A stretch of DNA of 64,000 nucleotides, taken from NCBI RefSeq assembly GCF_002909485.1, contig NZ_PPXG01000012.1:16971-80970 (forward strand), read 5' to 3'. A program made the translations under genes and the position numbers. Of this stretch, positions 1-7,928 are shown one piece after another. The DNA comes from Stutzerimonas stutzeri. Lineage in GTDB: Bacteria > Pseudomonadota > Gammaproteobacteria > Pseudomonadales > Pseudomonadaceae. Within the stretch, counting starts at the first letter, position 1. The number at the start of each line of letters is the position of its first letter. The notes under the pieces were generated by a model. That model did not search any database, was not told the DNA's origin, and saw nothing but the letters and a program-made list of their open reading frames with translations.

Positions 1-1299
1 TTCGGCTGGAGCGGCGATATCAGCGCGACCCCGAGCATCAATACCGAAACAGTGGGCAACATCACCTACGTCACGCTGCCATTGAGCAAGCGCGACTACG
101 ACCAGTACTACCGCGGCTTCTCCAACAATACGCTCTGGCCGATCTTCCACTACCGTATCGACCTGGCACGCTACAGCCGCGAAGAATACGACGGCTACCG
201 GCGGGTCAACGGCATGCTGGCCGAGAAGCTCCTACCGCTGCTTGAACCTGACGACATCATCTGGATTCACGACTACCACCTGATCCCGTTCGCTGAAGCC
301 TGCCGCCAGCTGGGCATCCGCAACCGCATCGGCTTTTTCCTGCACATCCCGTTTCCCGCGCCGGAAATTCTCACCGCGATCCCGCCGCACAACGAGCTGC
401 TCAAGACCCTCTGCTACTACGACCTGATCGGCTTCCAGACTGACACCGACCGCCTGGCCTTTCAGGACTACATCACCCGCGAAGTGCGCGGCGTCATCGA
501 GCCGGACGGCAGCCTGACCGCCTACGGGCAGAACTTCCGCGCCGGGGTTTACCCGATCGGCGTCGTGCCGGACGAAATCCAGAAGCTCGCCGAAGGCTAC
601 AAAGGCCGCGCCCATCCCATGCGCCGCGCCAGCGACACCAAGCGGCAGACCATCATTTCCGTCGACCGACTGGACTACTCCAAGGGCCTGGTGGAGCGCT
701 TCCGCGCCTACGAGGAGTTTCTCGACCGCTACCCGAGCCATCGCAACAACGTCGAATTTCTGCAGATCGCGCCGACCTCGCGCTCCGACGTGCGCACCTA
801 TCAGCACATCCGCGAGCAGCTCGAAAGCCAGGCCGGACACCTCAATGGGCGTCTCTCCGACCTCGACTGGACGCCGCTGCACTACCTCAACAAGAGTTAC
901 GACCGCCGGGTGCTGATGGGCCTGTTCCGCACCGCCGACGTCGGCTTCGTCACCCCGCTGCGCGATGGCATGAACCTGGTCGCCAAGGAATACGTCGCCG
1001 CGCAGGACCCGGAAAACCCTGGCGTGCTGGTGCTGTCGCGCTTCGCTGGTGCCGCACGCGAGCTGACCTCCGCGCTGATCGTCAATCCATACGATTGCGT
1101 CGGCATGGCCGAAGCCCTCGACCGCGCCCTGAGCATGCCGCTGGCCGAACGCAAGGATCGTTACGAGCACCTGATGCGCGCCATTCGCGCCGCCGATCTG
1201 GATGCCTGGCGCGACAACTTCATGCGAGACCTGCGTTCGTACGTCTCCCAGCCCAGCACCACGGTCATCGAGACTGAAGAACTCGTCGAGCCGGACTGA
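1..1299 (+). CDS. otsA: Alpha,alpha-trehalose-phosphate synthase (UDP-forming), 5' end missing
   Basis: Glycosyltransferase family 20 enzyme that joins UDP-glucose and glucose-6-phosphate into trehalose-6-phosphate, the first step of trehalose synthesis for osmoprotection. The reading frame is open to the left edge and begins with FGWSG, a motif near the N terminus of OtsA, so only the first few dozen residues are missing; 432 residues are visible. Other family signatures are WIHDYHL, FFLHIPFP, the sugar-nucleotide region SVDRLDYSKGL, and TPLRDGMNLVAKEYVAAQ near the C terminus. A GTG at base 52 is in frame but lies inside the conserved domain and is not the true start. The stop is 82 bases before the carbonic anhydrase gene on the same strand. 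Confidence 0.95.
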   Translation, partial: FGWSGDISATPSINTETVGNITYVTLPLSKRDYDQYYRGFSNNTLWPIFHYRIDLARYSREEYDGYRRVNGMLAEKLLPLLEPDDIIWIHDYHLIPFAEACRQLGIRNRIGFFLHIPFPAPEILTAIPPHNELLKTLCYYDLIGFQTDTDRLAFQDYITREVRGVIEPDGSLTAYGQNFRAGVYPIGVVPDEIQKLAEGYKGRAHPMRRASDTKRQTIISVDRLDYSKGLVERFRAYEEFLDRYPSHRNNVEFLQIAPTSRSDVRTYQHIREQLESQAGHLNGRLSDLDWTPLHYLNKSYDRRVLMGLFRTADVGFVTPLRDGMNLVAKEYVAAQDPENPGVLVLSRFAGAARELTSALIVNPYDCVGMAEALDRALSMPLAERKDRYEHLMRAIRAADLDAWRDNFMRDLRSYVSQPSTTVIETEELVEPD

Positions 1300-1381
1300 T
1301 CGCCCGCGCGCGCGCCGGCCTTGCTTGTCAAAGGCCAGGCGGGCTCGTAAGGTGCGGGGCCGAACCATAGGGACAACGTAG

Positions 1382-2026
1382 ATGAGCGAGCTGGAACCGC
1401 TGTTCGAGAACAACGCCCGCTGGGCCGAGGCCATCAAGGAAGAAGACCCCACCTTCTTCGAGAAACTGTCCAAGCAGCAGGCGCCGGAATACCTGTGGAT
1501 CGGCTGCTCCGACGCCCGCGTACCGGCCAACGAGATCGTCGGCCTGCTGCCGGGTGATCTCTTTGTTCATCGCAACGTCGCCAATGTCGTGCTGCACACC
1601 GACCTCAACTGCCTGTCGGTCATCCAGTACGCGGTCGACGTGCTCAAGGTCAAACACATCCTCGTCACCGGCCACTACGGCTGCGGTGGCGTGCGCGCCT
1701 CCATGCGCGACGACCAGCTTGGCCTGATCGACGGCTGGCTGCGCAGCATCCGCGACCTCTACTACGAGCATCGCGTGCACCTCTCCAAGCTGGCCAGCGA
1801 AGACGAGCAGGTCGACCGACTCTGCGAGCTGAACGTCATCCAGCAGGTTGCCAACGTCAGCCACACCACCATCGTCCAGAACGCCTGGCACCGTGGGCAG
1901 CCTCTGGCCGTGCATGGCTGCATTTACGGCATCAAGGACGGCATCTGGAAGAACCTCAACGTCACCGTCAGCGGGCTCGATCAGCTGCCGTCGCAGTACC
2001 GCCTGCGTCCGCCGCGTAACGCCTGA
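1382..2026 (+). CDS. can: Beta-class carbonic anhydrase
   Basis: Zinc enzyme interconverting CO2 and bicarbonate in the cytoplasm, supplying bicarbonate to carboxylases. The 214-aa protein has the beta-class ligands Cys42, Asp44 and Arg46 in GCSDARVP, and His98 and Cys101 in GHYGCGG. Length is normal for the proteobacterial Can family. The stop overlaps the start of the following transporter gene by one base (TGATG), so the two are probably translated together, although a functional link is not obvious. Confidence 0.95.
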   Translation: MSELEPLFENNARWAEAIKEEDPTFFEKLSKQQAPEYLWIGCSDARVPANEIVGLLPGDLFVHRNVANVVLHTDLNCLSVIQYAVDVLKVKHILVTGHYGCGGVRASMRDDQLGLIDGWLRSIRDLYYEHRVHLSKLASEDEQVDRLCELNVIQQVANVSHTTIVQNAWHRGQPLAVHGCIYGIKDGIWKNLNVTVSGLDQLPSQYRLRPPRNA

Positions 2027-2925
2027 TGAACAGCCGCCACGCCCCGGCGTTCGCCGGTCTGCTCATCGCTGTGCTCTGCTGGAGTGGCAACGCGCTGGTG
2101 GCACGTGCCTTTTACGATCAGATCCCGCCGCTGAGCCTGTCGTTCTGGCGCTGGGTGCTGGCCACCACGCTGCTGCTGCCCTTCGTCGCGCGCGGCATCT
2201 GGTTGCACCGCGCCACCTTGCGGGCTGCCGGCTGGCGCCTGCCGGTGATCGCCGCGCTCGGTATCGCCAGCTACAACTCGCTGCTCTACACCGCCGCGCA
2301 AAGCACCGAAGCGATCAACCTGACGCTGGTGAACACCTGCCTGCCACTGGCGACCTTTATCGGGGCGGGCTTCCTGCTCGGTGAATGGCCACTGCGCCGT
2401 GCCTGGTTCGGCATGGCGGTGGCGGCGGCGGGGCTGCTCTACCTGATCAGCCGTGGCAGCTGGCAGACCTTTGCCAGCCTGTCGTTCAAGGCCGGCGACC
2501 TCATCATGCTGCTGGCCGTGCTGGTCTGGGCGCTTTACACGCTGCTGCTGCGGCGCTGGTCCAGTTTCCTCACCGTGCCCCCGCTCGTGCTACTCGGCGT
2601 GCTGATGCTGCTTGGCGTGCCGCTGATCCTGCCGTTCTACCTGTACGAACTGAGCCGGGTAGGGGGCTTCGCCGCCACACCGGCCAACCTCGGCGCCATC
2701 GGCTACACCGCCGTATTCGCCTCGCTGATTGCCTACCTCGCCTGGAACCACGGCGTAAAAGTCGTCGGCGCCGCCAAGGCCGCCATGGCCAGCTACCTGA
2801 TGCCCGTTTTCACCGCGCTGCTCGGCTGGCTGCTGCTCGGCGAAGCCCTGCAACCCTTCCACTGGATCGGCGGCGCCCTGATCTTCGCCGGCCTGCTGCT
2901 GGCTACGCGGCCGTCGTTCCGCTAA
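2026..2925 (+). CDS. EamA-family (DMT superfamily) transporter
   Basis: Predicted inner-membrane metabolite exporter of 299 aa with about ten hydrophobic segments in two repeated EamA halves, as is usual for the drug/metabolite transporter superfamily. The C-terminal half carries typical features such as GAAKAAMASYLMPVFTALLG followed by a conserved glycine-rich last helix. The substrate cannot be told from sequence. The start codon overlaps the carbonic anhydrase stop by one base. Confidence 0.85.
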   Translation: MNSRHAPAFAGLLIAVLCWSGNALVARAFYDQIPPLSLSFWRWVLATTLLLPFVARGIWLHRATLRAAGWRLPVIAALGIASYNSLLYTAAQSTEAINLTLVNTCLPLATFIGAGFLLGEWPLRRAWFGMAVAAAGLLYLISRGSWQTFASLSFKAGDLIMLLAVLVWALYTLLLRRWSSFLTVPPLVLLGVLMLLGVPLILPFYLYELSRVGGFAATPANLGAIGYTAVFASLIAYLAWNHGVKVVGAAKAAMASYLMPVFTALLGWLLLGEALQPFHWIGGALIFAGLLLATRPSFR

Positions 2926-3099
2926 GCCCACAGGGCTTTCCGTGGAGCGGCTGAGTACGCCCCCGCCTAGATCGCACGGGTCGAGGCAGTAGCGATCCGA
3001 TGCGGCAGCCGACGAACGACGACCGACCCACACCAAAGCTGGCCCTCGACCGTTCGTAACTAACCGTTTGAAAAGGATAAAAAATCTGCGAAGCCAGGG

Positions 3100-3128
3100 T
3101 TGACAGCCTAAACCGACCAGAGAATAAT
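3100..3128 (+). promoter_or_regulatory. Sigma-70 promoter of tRNA-Met
   Basis: A perfect -35 hexamer TTGACA (3100-3105) and a -10 AATAAT (3123-3128) are separated by 17 bases, about 12 bases before the mature tRNA start. Position and quality fit a stable-RNA promoter. Confidence 0.7.
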
Positions 3129-3139
3129 GCGCGCCACTT

Positions 3140-3216
3140 GGCTACATAGCTCAGTTGGTTAGAGCGCAGCATTCATAATGCTGATGTCCCAGGTTCAAGT
3201 CCCGGTGTAGCCACCA
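3140..3216 (+). tRNA. tRNA-Met (CAT), elongator type
   Basis: A complete cloverleaf can be drawn: acceptor GGCTACA pairs with TGTAGCC, the anticodon stem CAGCA/TGCTG holds loop TTCATAA with anticodon CAT, the T-arm contains GGTTCAAGTCC, and CCA is encoded. The 5' acceptor resembles the E. coli elongator tRNA-Met rather than initiator tRNA. Its 3' half is the integration site of the prophage that follows; integration restored the gene, because the repeat carries an identical 3' end. Confidence 0.95.
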
Positions 3217-3273
3217 GACAAAACAAGGGGTTAGCGAAAGCTAGCCCCTTTTTTGTTTGTGCCGGTGACTACG
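3171..3273 (+). repeat. attL: 103-bp direct repeat overlapping the tRNA-Met 3' end
   Basis: Bases 3171-3273 are identical to 19210-19312 by direct reading. The repeat spans the anticodon loop to CCA end of the tRNA plus its terminator and some flanking DNA. This is the usual outcome when a tyrosine integrase inserts an element into a tRNA gene. It places the element boundaries and gives a unit length of 16,039 bp. Confidence 0.9.
3225..3254 (+). terminator. Rho-independent terminator of tRNA-Met
   Basis: Stem AAGGGGTTAGC / GCTAGCCCCTT with a GAAA tetraloop, followed by a run of six T. It lies inside the att repeat and so is duplicated at the other end of the element. Confidence 0.85.
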
Positions 3274-3459
3274 GAGTGACTACGCCTTGTCTACGTCTTG
3301 CAATAGGCTCGTGTTTTGTCTAACGTTTCCTCTGCGCCGAGGAGCGCATGCAGATCCGTTTCAGCGAAGCCTTAGGCATCCTTCCTTCCTGTATTCCACG
3401 TAACCCACGCACAAAGCGTACGGATCCGCTTACTAGCTCAATGTGCATTGGAGTTACGT

Positions 3460-3762
3460 ATGTATTCTGACAACTTGCTCTCTGTTCGTGATCAGTATGC
3501 CGACGCCCTAAAGCGGCGCTTGAAGCAGATAAATAAACGGTCGAACGACGATACCCCCCTTTCAGCGCTCTACGATGCTGCCGCGATGAAGGTGGGCTAC
3601 AACAACTGGAGTCTGTTTATTAAAGACCTCCCGTCAATGTCTGACGCCCGTTTCAAATATGTTCAGGACGTATTTCATAACGCCGACGTTCTCGCGCACG
3701 CAGACTATGACCAGGATATCGATATTGATGAATTTTGGTTTGAGGGTGCAGGAGATTACTAA
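3460..3762 (+). CDS. Hypothetical protein between attL and the integrase
   Basis: A 100-aa acidic protein, not recognised. The ATG at 3460 is chosen because GGAG sits six bases upstream; an in-frame TTG at 3448 is less likely. It contains a helical region with AAMKVGYNNWSLFIKDL and ends in an Asp/Glu-rich tail. It is transcribed toward the integrase gene and the two stop codons overlap by four bases. In the second element remnant (19313-20450) the same position, between att and the integrase 3' end, holds a toxin-antitoxin pair, so this slot seems to accept cargo genes. Confidence 0.6.
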   Translation: MYSDNLLSVRDQYADALKRRLKQINKRSNDDTPLSALYDAAAMKVGYNNWSLFIKDLPSMSDARFKYVQDVFHNADVLAHADYDQDIDIDEFWFEGAGDY

Positions 3763-4760
3763 CTAATCCCCGTAGCTACCGGATGTTCGCTTTGCGCTAG
3801 TGGAGAAAGGCGCAAGGCGGATTCCAAATGATCCGGCGACAAGTGCGCGTAGCGCATGGTCATCGTGATCGACGAGTGCCCCAGGATCCGTTGCAGGCCA
3901 AGGATGTCACCACCGGCCATCATGTAGTGACTGGCGAAAGTGTGCCGCAGGATGTGGGTCATCTGGCCCGGGGTGTCGAAGCCGCAACGCTTGTAGGCAC
4001 ACCGGAAAGCCGACCGGCAGGGCATGAATAGCCGACCGTTTCCAGGCATCCCCACCTTCAACGCCAGATCCTCAACATCCTTCGGAATCGGTACGGATCT
4101 CGACTGCCGATTCTTGGTGCGATGGAAGTGCGCCTTGCCACCGTAGATCGCGGCACGGGTCAGCGATTCGGCTTCATCCCACCGGGCTCCCGTGGCCAAA
4201 CAGAGTAGAGCGACGGGGTAGGTGTGATTGTTGGTGGAGCGCTTGCACTCTTCGAGCAACTGGCGGATCTGCGGCAGGGTGAGAAAGGTCAGCTCTACCT
4301 GATCTGTCTTGATCTGACGGACATTGGCGAGCGGGTTCTTGCCTACCCAAGCACCGAGCCGGATCAGTTCCGAGAACACGGCGGACAGGTAGCGTTGCTC
4401 ATGGTTGACGGTATTCGGAGACGCCACTTTCAACCGCTGTTGCCGATACCGCGCCCACGCCAGTGCGTCAAAGGACGAGACGAGTGGATCGCCAAGCCGT
4501 TTCGCGATCGCCAGCGTTCTCGACAAGCGTGTCTTTTCGTCCTTGAGCGTGCAGCCGTGCAGCTGATGCCAGAGATTAACCAGATCCGATAGCTGATCAT
4601 CCATCGGTCGCCCGGTTTGCGTCAGGCTTTTGAAGAAATCCGTTTCGTAGCGCAGGGCAGCGGCTTTGGTTAGAAAGCCTTTCTTGCGGATACGGCGTCC
4701 GCTTCTCCCGTTATCGTAGAAGTCAGCCGTCCAGGTCTTACCGTCCTTGCGTGCCGTCAT
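3759..4760 (-). CDS. Tyrosine-type site-specific integrase
   Basis: Recombinase (333 aa) expected to integrate and excise the prophage at tRNA-Met. The catalytic set is complete: Arg193 (GARWDE), Lys216 (RTKNRQS), His269 and Arg272 (HILRH), His295 (LGHSS) and the nucleophile Tyr304 (MRYAHLS). The ATG at 4760 is chosen because it overlaps the stop of the replication gene (ATGA), which implies translational coupling; an upstream in-frame ATG gives five more residues. A second, truncated copy of the 3' part lies at 20056-20443. The gene is adjacent to attL, as is usual for integrative elements. Confidence 0.93.
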   Translation of the reverse strand: MTARKDGKTWTADFYDNGRSGRRIRKKGFLTKAAALRYETDFFKSLTQTGRPMDDQLSDLVNLWHQLHGCTLKDEKTRLSRTLAIAKRLGDPLVSSFDALAWARYRQQRLKVASPNTVNHEQRYLSAVFSELIRLGAWVGKNPLANVRQIKTDQVELTFLTLPQIRQLLEECKRSTNNHTYPVALLCLATGARWDEAESLTRAAIYGGKAHFHRTKNRQSRSVPIPKDVEDLALKVGMPGNGRLFMPCRSAFRCAYKRCGFDTPGQMTHILRHTFASHYMMAGGDILGLQRILGHSSITMTMRYAHLSPDHLESALRLSPLAQSEHPVATGIS

Positions 4761-6037
4761 ATAGCGCGGCCCCACCGCACATGCCGTTCCTGGAGCAGGT
4801 TCTTGATGTGCTTGTACAGATCCCGCTCCGTCATATCCTTCGATGCGTAGTGATCACGAATCACCGGCCAGCATTCCCATTCCTTCAGTCGATCAAATGC
4901 GGTCTTAGCGCCCACTCGCTCCCGTGCCAGCAGGCTTACGAAGTTTCCCAGGAACAGTTCCACGTTCTTGCCCGAGAAGCCCCGTGAGGTCTTGTAGTAG
5001 CGCTTGTATTCCGTTTCATCGACCAGCGAATCGACCGGCACATCGACACGAATGTCGTCGCGGATCAGCGTCCATATCGGCTCGAAATAGCCGGGGCGGG
5101 CAAGCAGCTTGAACTGTCCCAAACCGTAGCGCCACAGGCCGTCCAGATGGGCTGAGAATGCAGCATAGGAGTCCGTTTCGAGGGCTTTGCCGGTCTTCGC
5201 GTCAATTGAGCCGCTGGCGAATTGTTGGATCACCGAATGGTGATAGCGAAGCTCGACGCGCCATACGTCTTGGGTCGGGTCGTAGTTGTCGGGATCGGTC
5301 GAATCGAACGAATCCCGGCGACGCCAGACGCTTTCCCAGTAGTCGAGTTTGTCTTGGGAGCGAGCCTGGATTGTCTTGTTGTAGATCCCGAGCTGTACTC
5401 CACCAGCGGAACCAAACAGGAAGGATTGCCCACGGCCATAGGTGGCAGCTTCCATGGTCCATTGGATCTCCTTGATGCCCGAAATATCGCGGTTTGCGCG
5501 AGCGCGGCAATGCATGCGGGCGGTCAGATCAGCCGGGGGCTCCCAACCTTGCAGATCCAAGGCGAGGTGGACGGCGCATTGGTTCCGCTCGCGGTGGGTC
5601 ATCACGGCTGCAGCGTAGTAGTCCATCCGCTCTTGCAGACGCTCAGGCGACAGGGCGTCGATGGCGTGCGGTGAAACTTCGATTTTCAGGTGCGGGCCGA
5701 TCTGGTCCAGCTTGGCGTTGAAGTTTTTGATGAGCAGGATGAATCCGAGGTCAGCATTCTGGAGCTTGTACTGGTAACCAGAGTCCCGGCCAACGCGGCC
5801 GGCATGCCAGAACTGCCCGGCAAACTCGACCATGACGCCCGGTTTCTCGAACAGCGCCATGATCTCGGGACGGATCAGTCCGCGATACAGCTGGCGTACC
5901 GTGTCGACGCCACACCGCAGCAAACGAACCTTGGATAGATCGACTATCCGAGCCGTGCCCGGGTCGACAAATAACCGGCTTTGACTGTCTTCCGATCCGG
6001 TCAGGAGGTCGATTCGTTTGAAGTCTTTATTGGCCAT
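4757..6037 (-). CDS. Filamentous-phage replication initiation protein (pII analogue)
   Basis: A 426-aa protein expected to start rolling-circle replication of the phage genome by nicking the double-stranded form. The assignment rests on position (after the hairpin region, before integrase), on length close to the replication proteins of Pf3-like phages, and on the general make-up of inoviral Rep proteins; I do not see a textbook HUH motif, so it may be of the Rep_trans type. It follows the intergenic hairpin at 6110-6158, just as M13 gene II follows the intergenic region, and its stop overlaps the integrase start. Confidence 0.75.
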   Translation of the reverse strand: MANKDFKRIDLLTGSEDSQSRLFVDPGTARIVDLSKVRLLRCGVDTVRQLYRGLIRPEIMALFEKPGVMVEFAGQFWHAGRVGRDSGYQYKLQNADLGFILLIKNFNAKLDQIGPHLKIEVSPHAIDALSPERLQERMDYYAAAVMTHRERNQCAVHLALDLQGWEPPADLTARMHCRARANRDISGIKEIQWTMEAATYGRGQSFLFGSAGGVQLGIYNKTIQARSQDKLDYWESVWRRRDSFDSTDPDNYDPTQDVWRVELRYHHSVIQQFASGSIDAKTGKALETDSYAAFSAHLDGLWRYGLGQFKLLARPGYFEPIWTLIRDDIRVDVPVDSLVDETEYKRYYKTSRGFSGKNVELFLGNFVSLLARERVGAKTAFDRLKEWECWPVIRDHYASKDMTERDLYKHIKNLLQERHVRWGRAI

Positions 6038-6109
6038 TCTGTTTCCCCTTCACTATGGGTTACTAAGGTTGTTCGGTTGGATTTATCTGACGTGCTACAG
6101 GGACGTCAG

Positions 6110-6158
6110 CGCGCCGCCGGCCTAACGCTCGTGCCTTGCGCTCCCGGCCGGCGGCGCG
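6110..6158 (-). other. Large inverted repeat in the phage intergenic region (candidate origin or packaging signal)
   Basis: A perfect 13-bp stem, CGCGCCGCCGGCC (6110-6122) with its complement (6146-6158), encloses a 23-base loop. It sits between the pI/Zot end of the structural operon and the replication gene. In M13 the region at this place holds the origins and the packaging hairpin, so the same role is inferred here. Confidence 0.55.
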
Positions 6159-6178
6159 GCGACGCCCCTCAAAGCGCT

Positions 6179-6289
6179 TCAAAACGGCACCGTCGCAGCG
6201 GGTGCCACCTGGGATAAGGCGGAAGCTGCCCCCAGCAGGTACGCCAGCAGCAGCAAGCCCAGGGCTTCTATCAATCCGTGGTTGTTCAC
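6179..6289 (-). CDS. Small hydrophobic phage protein (36 aa)
   Basis: A short reading frame that begins with GTG overlapping the Zot stop codon (GTGA), a layout typical of translational coupling. The product has one strongly hydrophobic segment (GLLLLAYLLGAASAL) and a short tail ending in VPF. It could be a small morphogenesis protein of the assembly complex. No homologue is recognised; support is the overlap and the membrane-like composition. Confidence 0.45.
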   Translation of the reverse strand: MNNHGLIEALGLLLLAYLLGAASALSQVAPAATVPF

Positions 6290-7566
6290 AGCGTCGGCCT
6301 CGGCGGGGGTACGTATTCGGCTCTGGTATCCGTAGGCGCGGGGTGGTTCTCACGCGGCAAGATGCTTCCCAGCAGCGAAGGCGGACTACTGCCAGTGCCG
6401 GACGCTCCGGGCACGCTTCCAACACAGGTGATTGCCCGGCTCCACTGCTCATAGCGGGCCTCGACCAAGCATTCCCCTTTGCCTTTGAAGTGGTAGCCAG
6501 AGACAGCCAGCTGGCGGGAGTTCAGTTCGATTCGCCGGCCTTGCGGATCTGTCAGGGAGAACAGGTAGAACGGACCGCGATTGCGGTCGTAGAGGTAGCC
6601 GATGACTGCGATTTCGCGATCGGCAAAGGGATGGCCGCTCAGAGCAGCAGGCTGAGCACTCGGTTGACCAGAAATACCAGTAATAGGAAAAGTGCTATGC
6701 GCATTAGTACGCGCAGCAGCAGCCACCGGAGCAGCTGCGCCAGCGGACGCAGCAGGTGCCATAGCTGGCGAATCAGTAGGCCCGTCGCTTCGGGAATGGC
6801 CTTCACTGCCGATGACACGCAAAGGCCCCATAGAGACGACAAAGCCAATAAGGCTGGCCAGCAGTACCAGTAGAAAAACCAGCTTAGGCGACCGGAAGAG
6901 ACTCTTGCCGGCCTTGGTGTCCTGATGGGTGCCGGTGGCGGTGGATTGGTACAGGGCGAAGGTTTGTTTGCGGATTCGCTTGTATTCAATGACGGTGCCT
7001 TCGGCGGGTGGACGGTTGAGCTGGGCATCGTGTTGGGCCTCCTTGTAGCGGCCAGGAATTCCAATGACCGCGAGGTTGGAATGCTTGTAGGCCATCTCGC
7101 AGGTCATGCGGATGTCGTCGCGGATGTAGGAAACGTTGGGCGTGGTCAGAACGATGTCCCAGCCGAAGTGCCGGTGGCGGGTCCAGGCGTCCAGCCAGCC
7201 CATGGGGCGGTCGGCGGCATGGGCGGCTTCGGGGCCACCGGGGAAGTCGAAGCGCTTGAGATCCGATTCGCGCCAGGACTTAGGGAACACCAGCTGGGTT
7301 TCATCAAAGATGATGAATGCACCCTTGGGCACCCACATAAACCAAGAGCGCATCTTTTCCAGGTCTTCGAGCGATTCCAGCGACAGGTTGACGATGTCGG
7401 CGGTGTCCGGCAGGTCCGGGAACACCTGATAAGCGCGCTCCAGGGTAAAGCCCCGAATGTTGGTGATGATCACGCGGCCTTCCTTCAGGGCGCGGATGGC
7501 ATCGTCCTGTATCGCCCCCGAGGTTTTGTAAGAACCATTCGGGCCATGGTGGATTTTGATCGACAT
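6286..7566 (-). CDS. Zot-like phage assembly ATPase (pI analogue)
   Basis: Inner-membrane ATPase of 426 aa that drives extrusion of filamentous virions. The cytoplasmic domain has a Walker A-like GPNGSYKTS (residues 8-16) and Walker B GAFIIFDET (about 82-90, Asp88). One transmembrane helix lies at about 229-248, followed by a Pro/Ala-rich periplasmic tail, matching the Zot/pI family. It starts three bases after the stop of the pVI-like gene and its own stop overlaps a small hydrophobic frame. No outer-membrane secretin (pIV) gene was found, so the phage probably borrows a host secretin. Confidence 0.9.
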   Translation of the reverse strand: MSIKIHHGPNGSYKTSGAIQDDAIRALKEGRVIITNIRGFTLERAYQVFPDLPDTADIVNLSLESLEDLEKMRSWFMWVPKGAFIIFDETQLVFPKSWRESDLKRFDFPGGPEAAHAADRPMGWLDAWTRHRHFGWDIVLTTPNVSYIRDDIRMTCEMAYKHSNLAVIGIPGRYKEAQHDAQLNRPPAEGTVIEYKRIRKQTFALYQSTATGTHQDTKAGKSLFRSPKLVFLLVLLASLIGFVVSMGPLRVIGSEGHSRSDGPTDSPAMAPAASAGAAAPVAAAARTNAHSTFPITGISGQPSAQPAALSGHPFADREIAVIGYLYDRNRGPFYLFSLTDPQGRRIELNSRQLAVSGYHFKGKGECLVEARYEQWSRAITCVGSVPGASGTGSSPPSLLGSILPRENHPAPTDTRAEYVPPPRPTL

Positions 7567-7568
7567 GG

Positions 7569-7925
7569 TTAGCGTCCGATGAAGGGCACGAAGCGCATGC
7601 AGAAGCGCGTGGCCAGGGCCAAGAAGATGATGTTCAGGGCTTGAGGGACGCCGAAGAAGGCAAAACCCGCCGCGATTGGGCCCGGCAACGCGTCGTACAT
7701 CGAGCGCACCATTGCCGATATACCCAAGCTGTCGATCAGTTCGCGGGCGACCGTATAGCTGACGTCGAGCAGGAAGATCAGCCCCTTGAGCGAGGCGTAG
7801 ATAGCGGCCTTGGTGGCCACGACCATGCCGTCTTTAACGAGGTCGTAGATGCCCTGGGCAATGAAGTCCCAAACGTATTGAAAGAACGCGATGATCTGGT
7901 CGAGAAAGCCGGAGAGCCATTCCAT
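7569..7925 (-). CDS. Minor coat protein, pVI-like (DUF2523 type)
   Basis: A 118-aa protein with three predicted hydrophobic segments and a basic C-terminal end (CMRFVPFIGR), located between the adsorption protein and Zot genes. That is the position and size of DUF2523-type minor virion proteins in Pf1- and Vibrio-type filamentous phages, which cap the virion end beside the adsorption protein. It is packed tightly: three bases separate it from each neighbouring gene. Confidence 0.8.
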   Translation of the reverse strand: MEWLSGFLDQIIAFFQYVWDFIAQGIYDLVKDGMVVATKAAIYASLKGLIFLLDVSYTVARELIDSLGISAMVRSMYDALPGPIAAGFAFFGVPQALNIIFLALATRFCMRFVPFIGR

Positions 7926-7928
7926 GAT

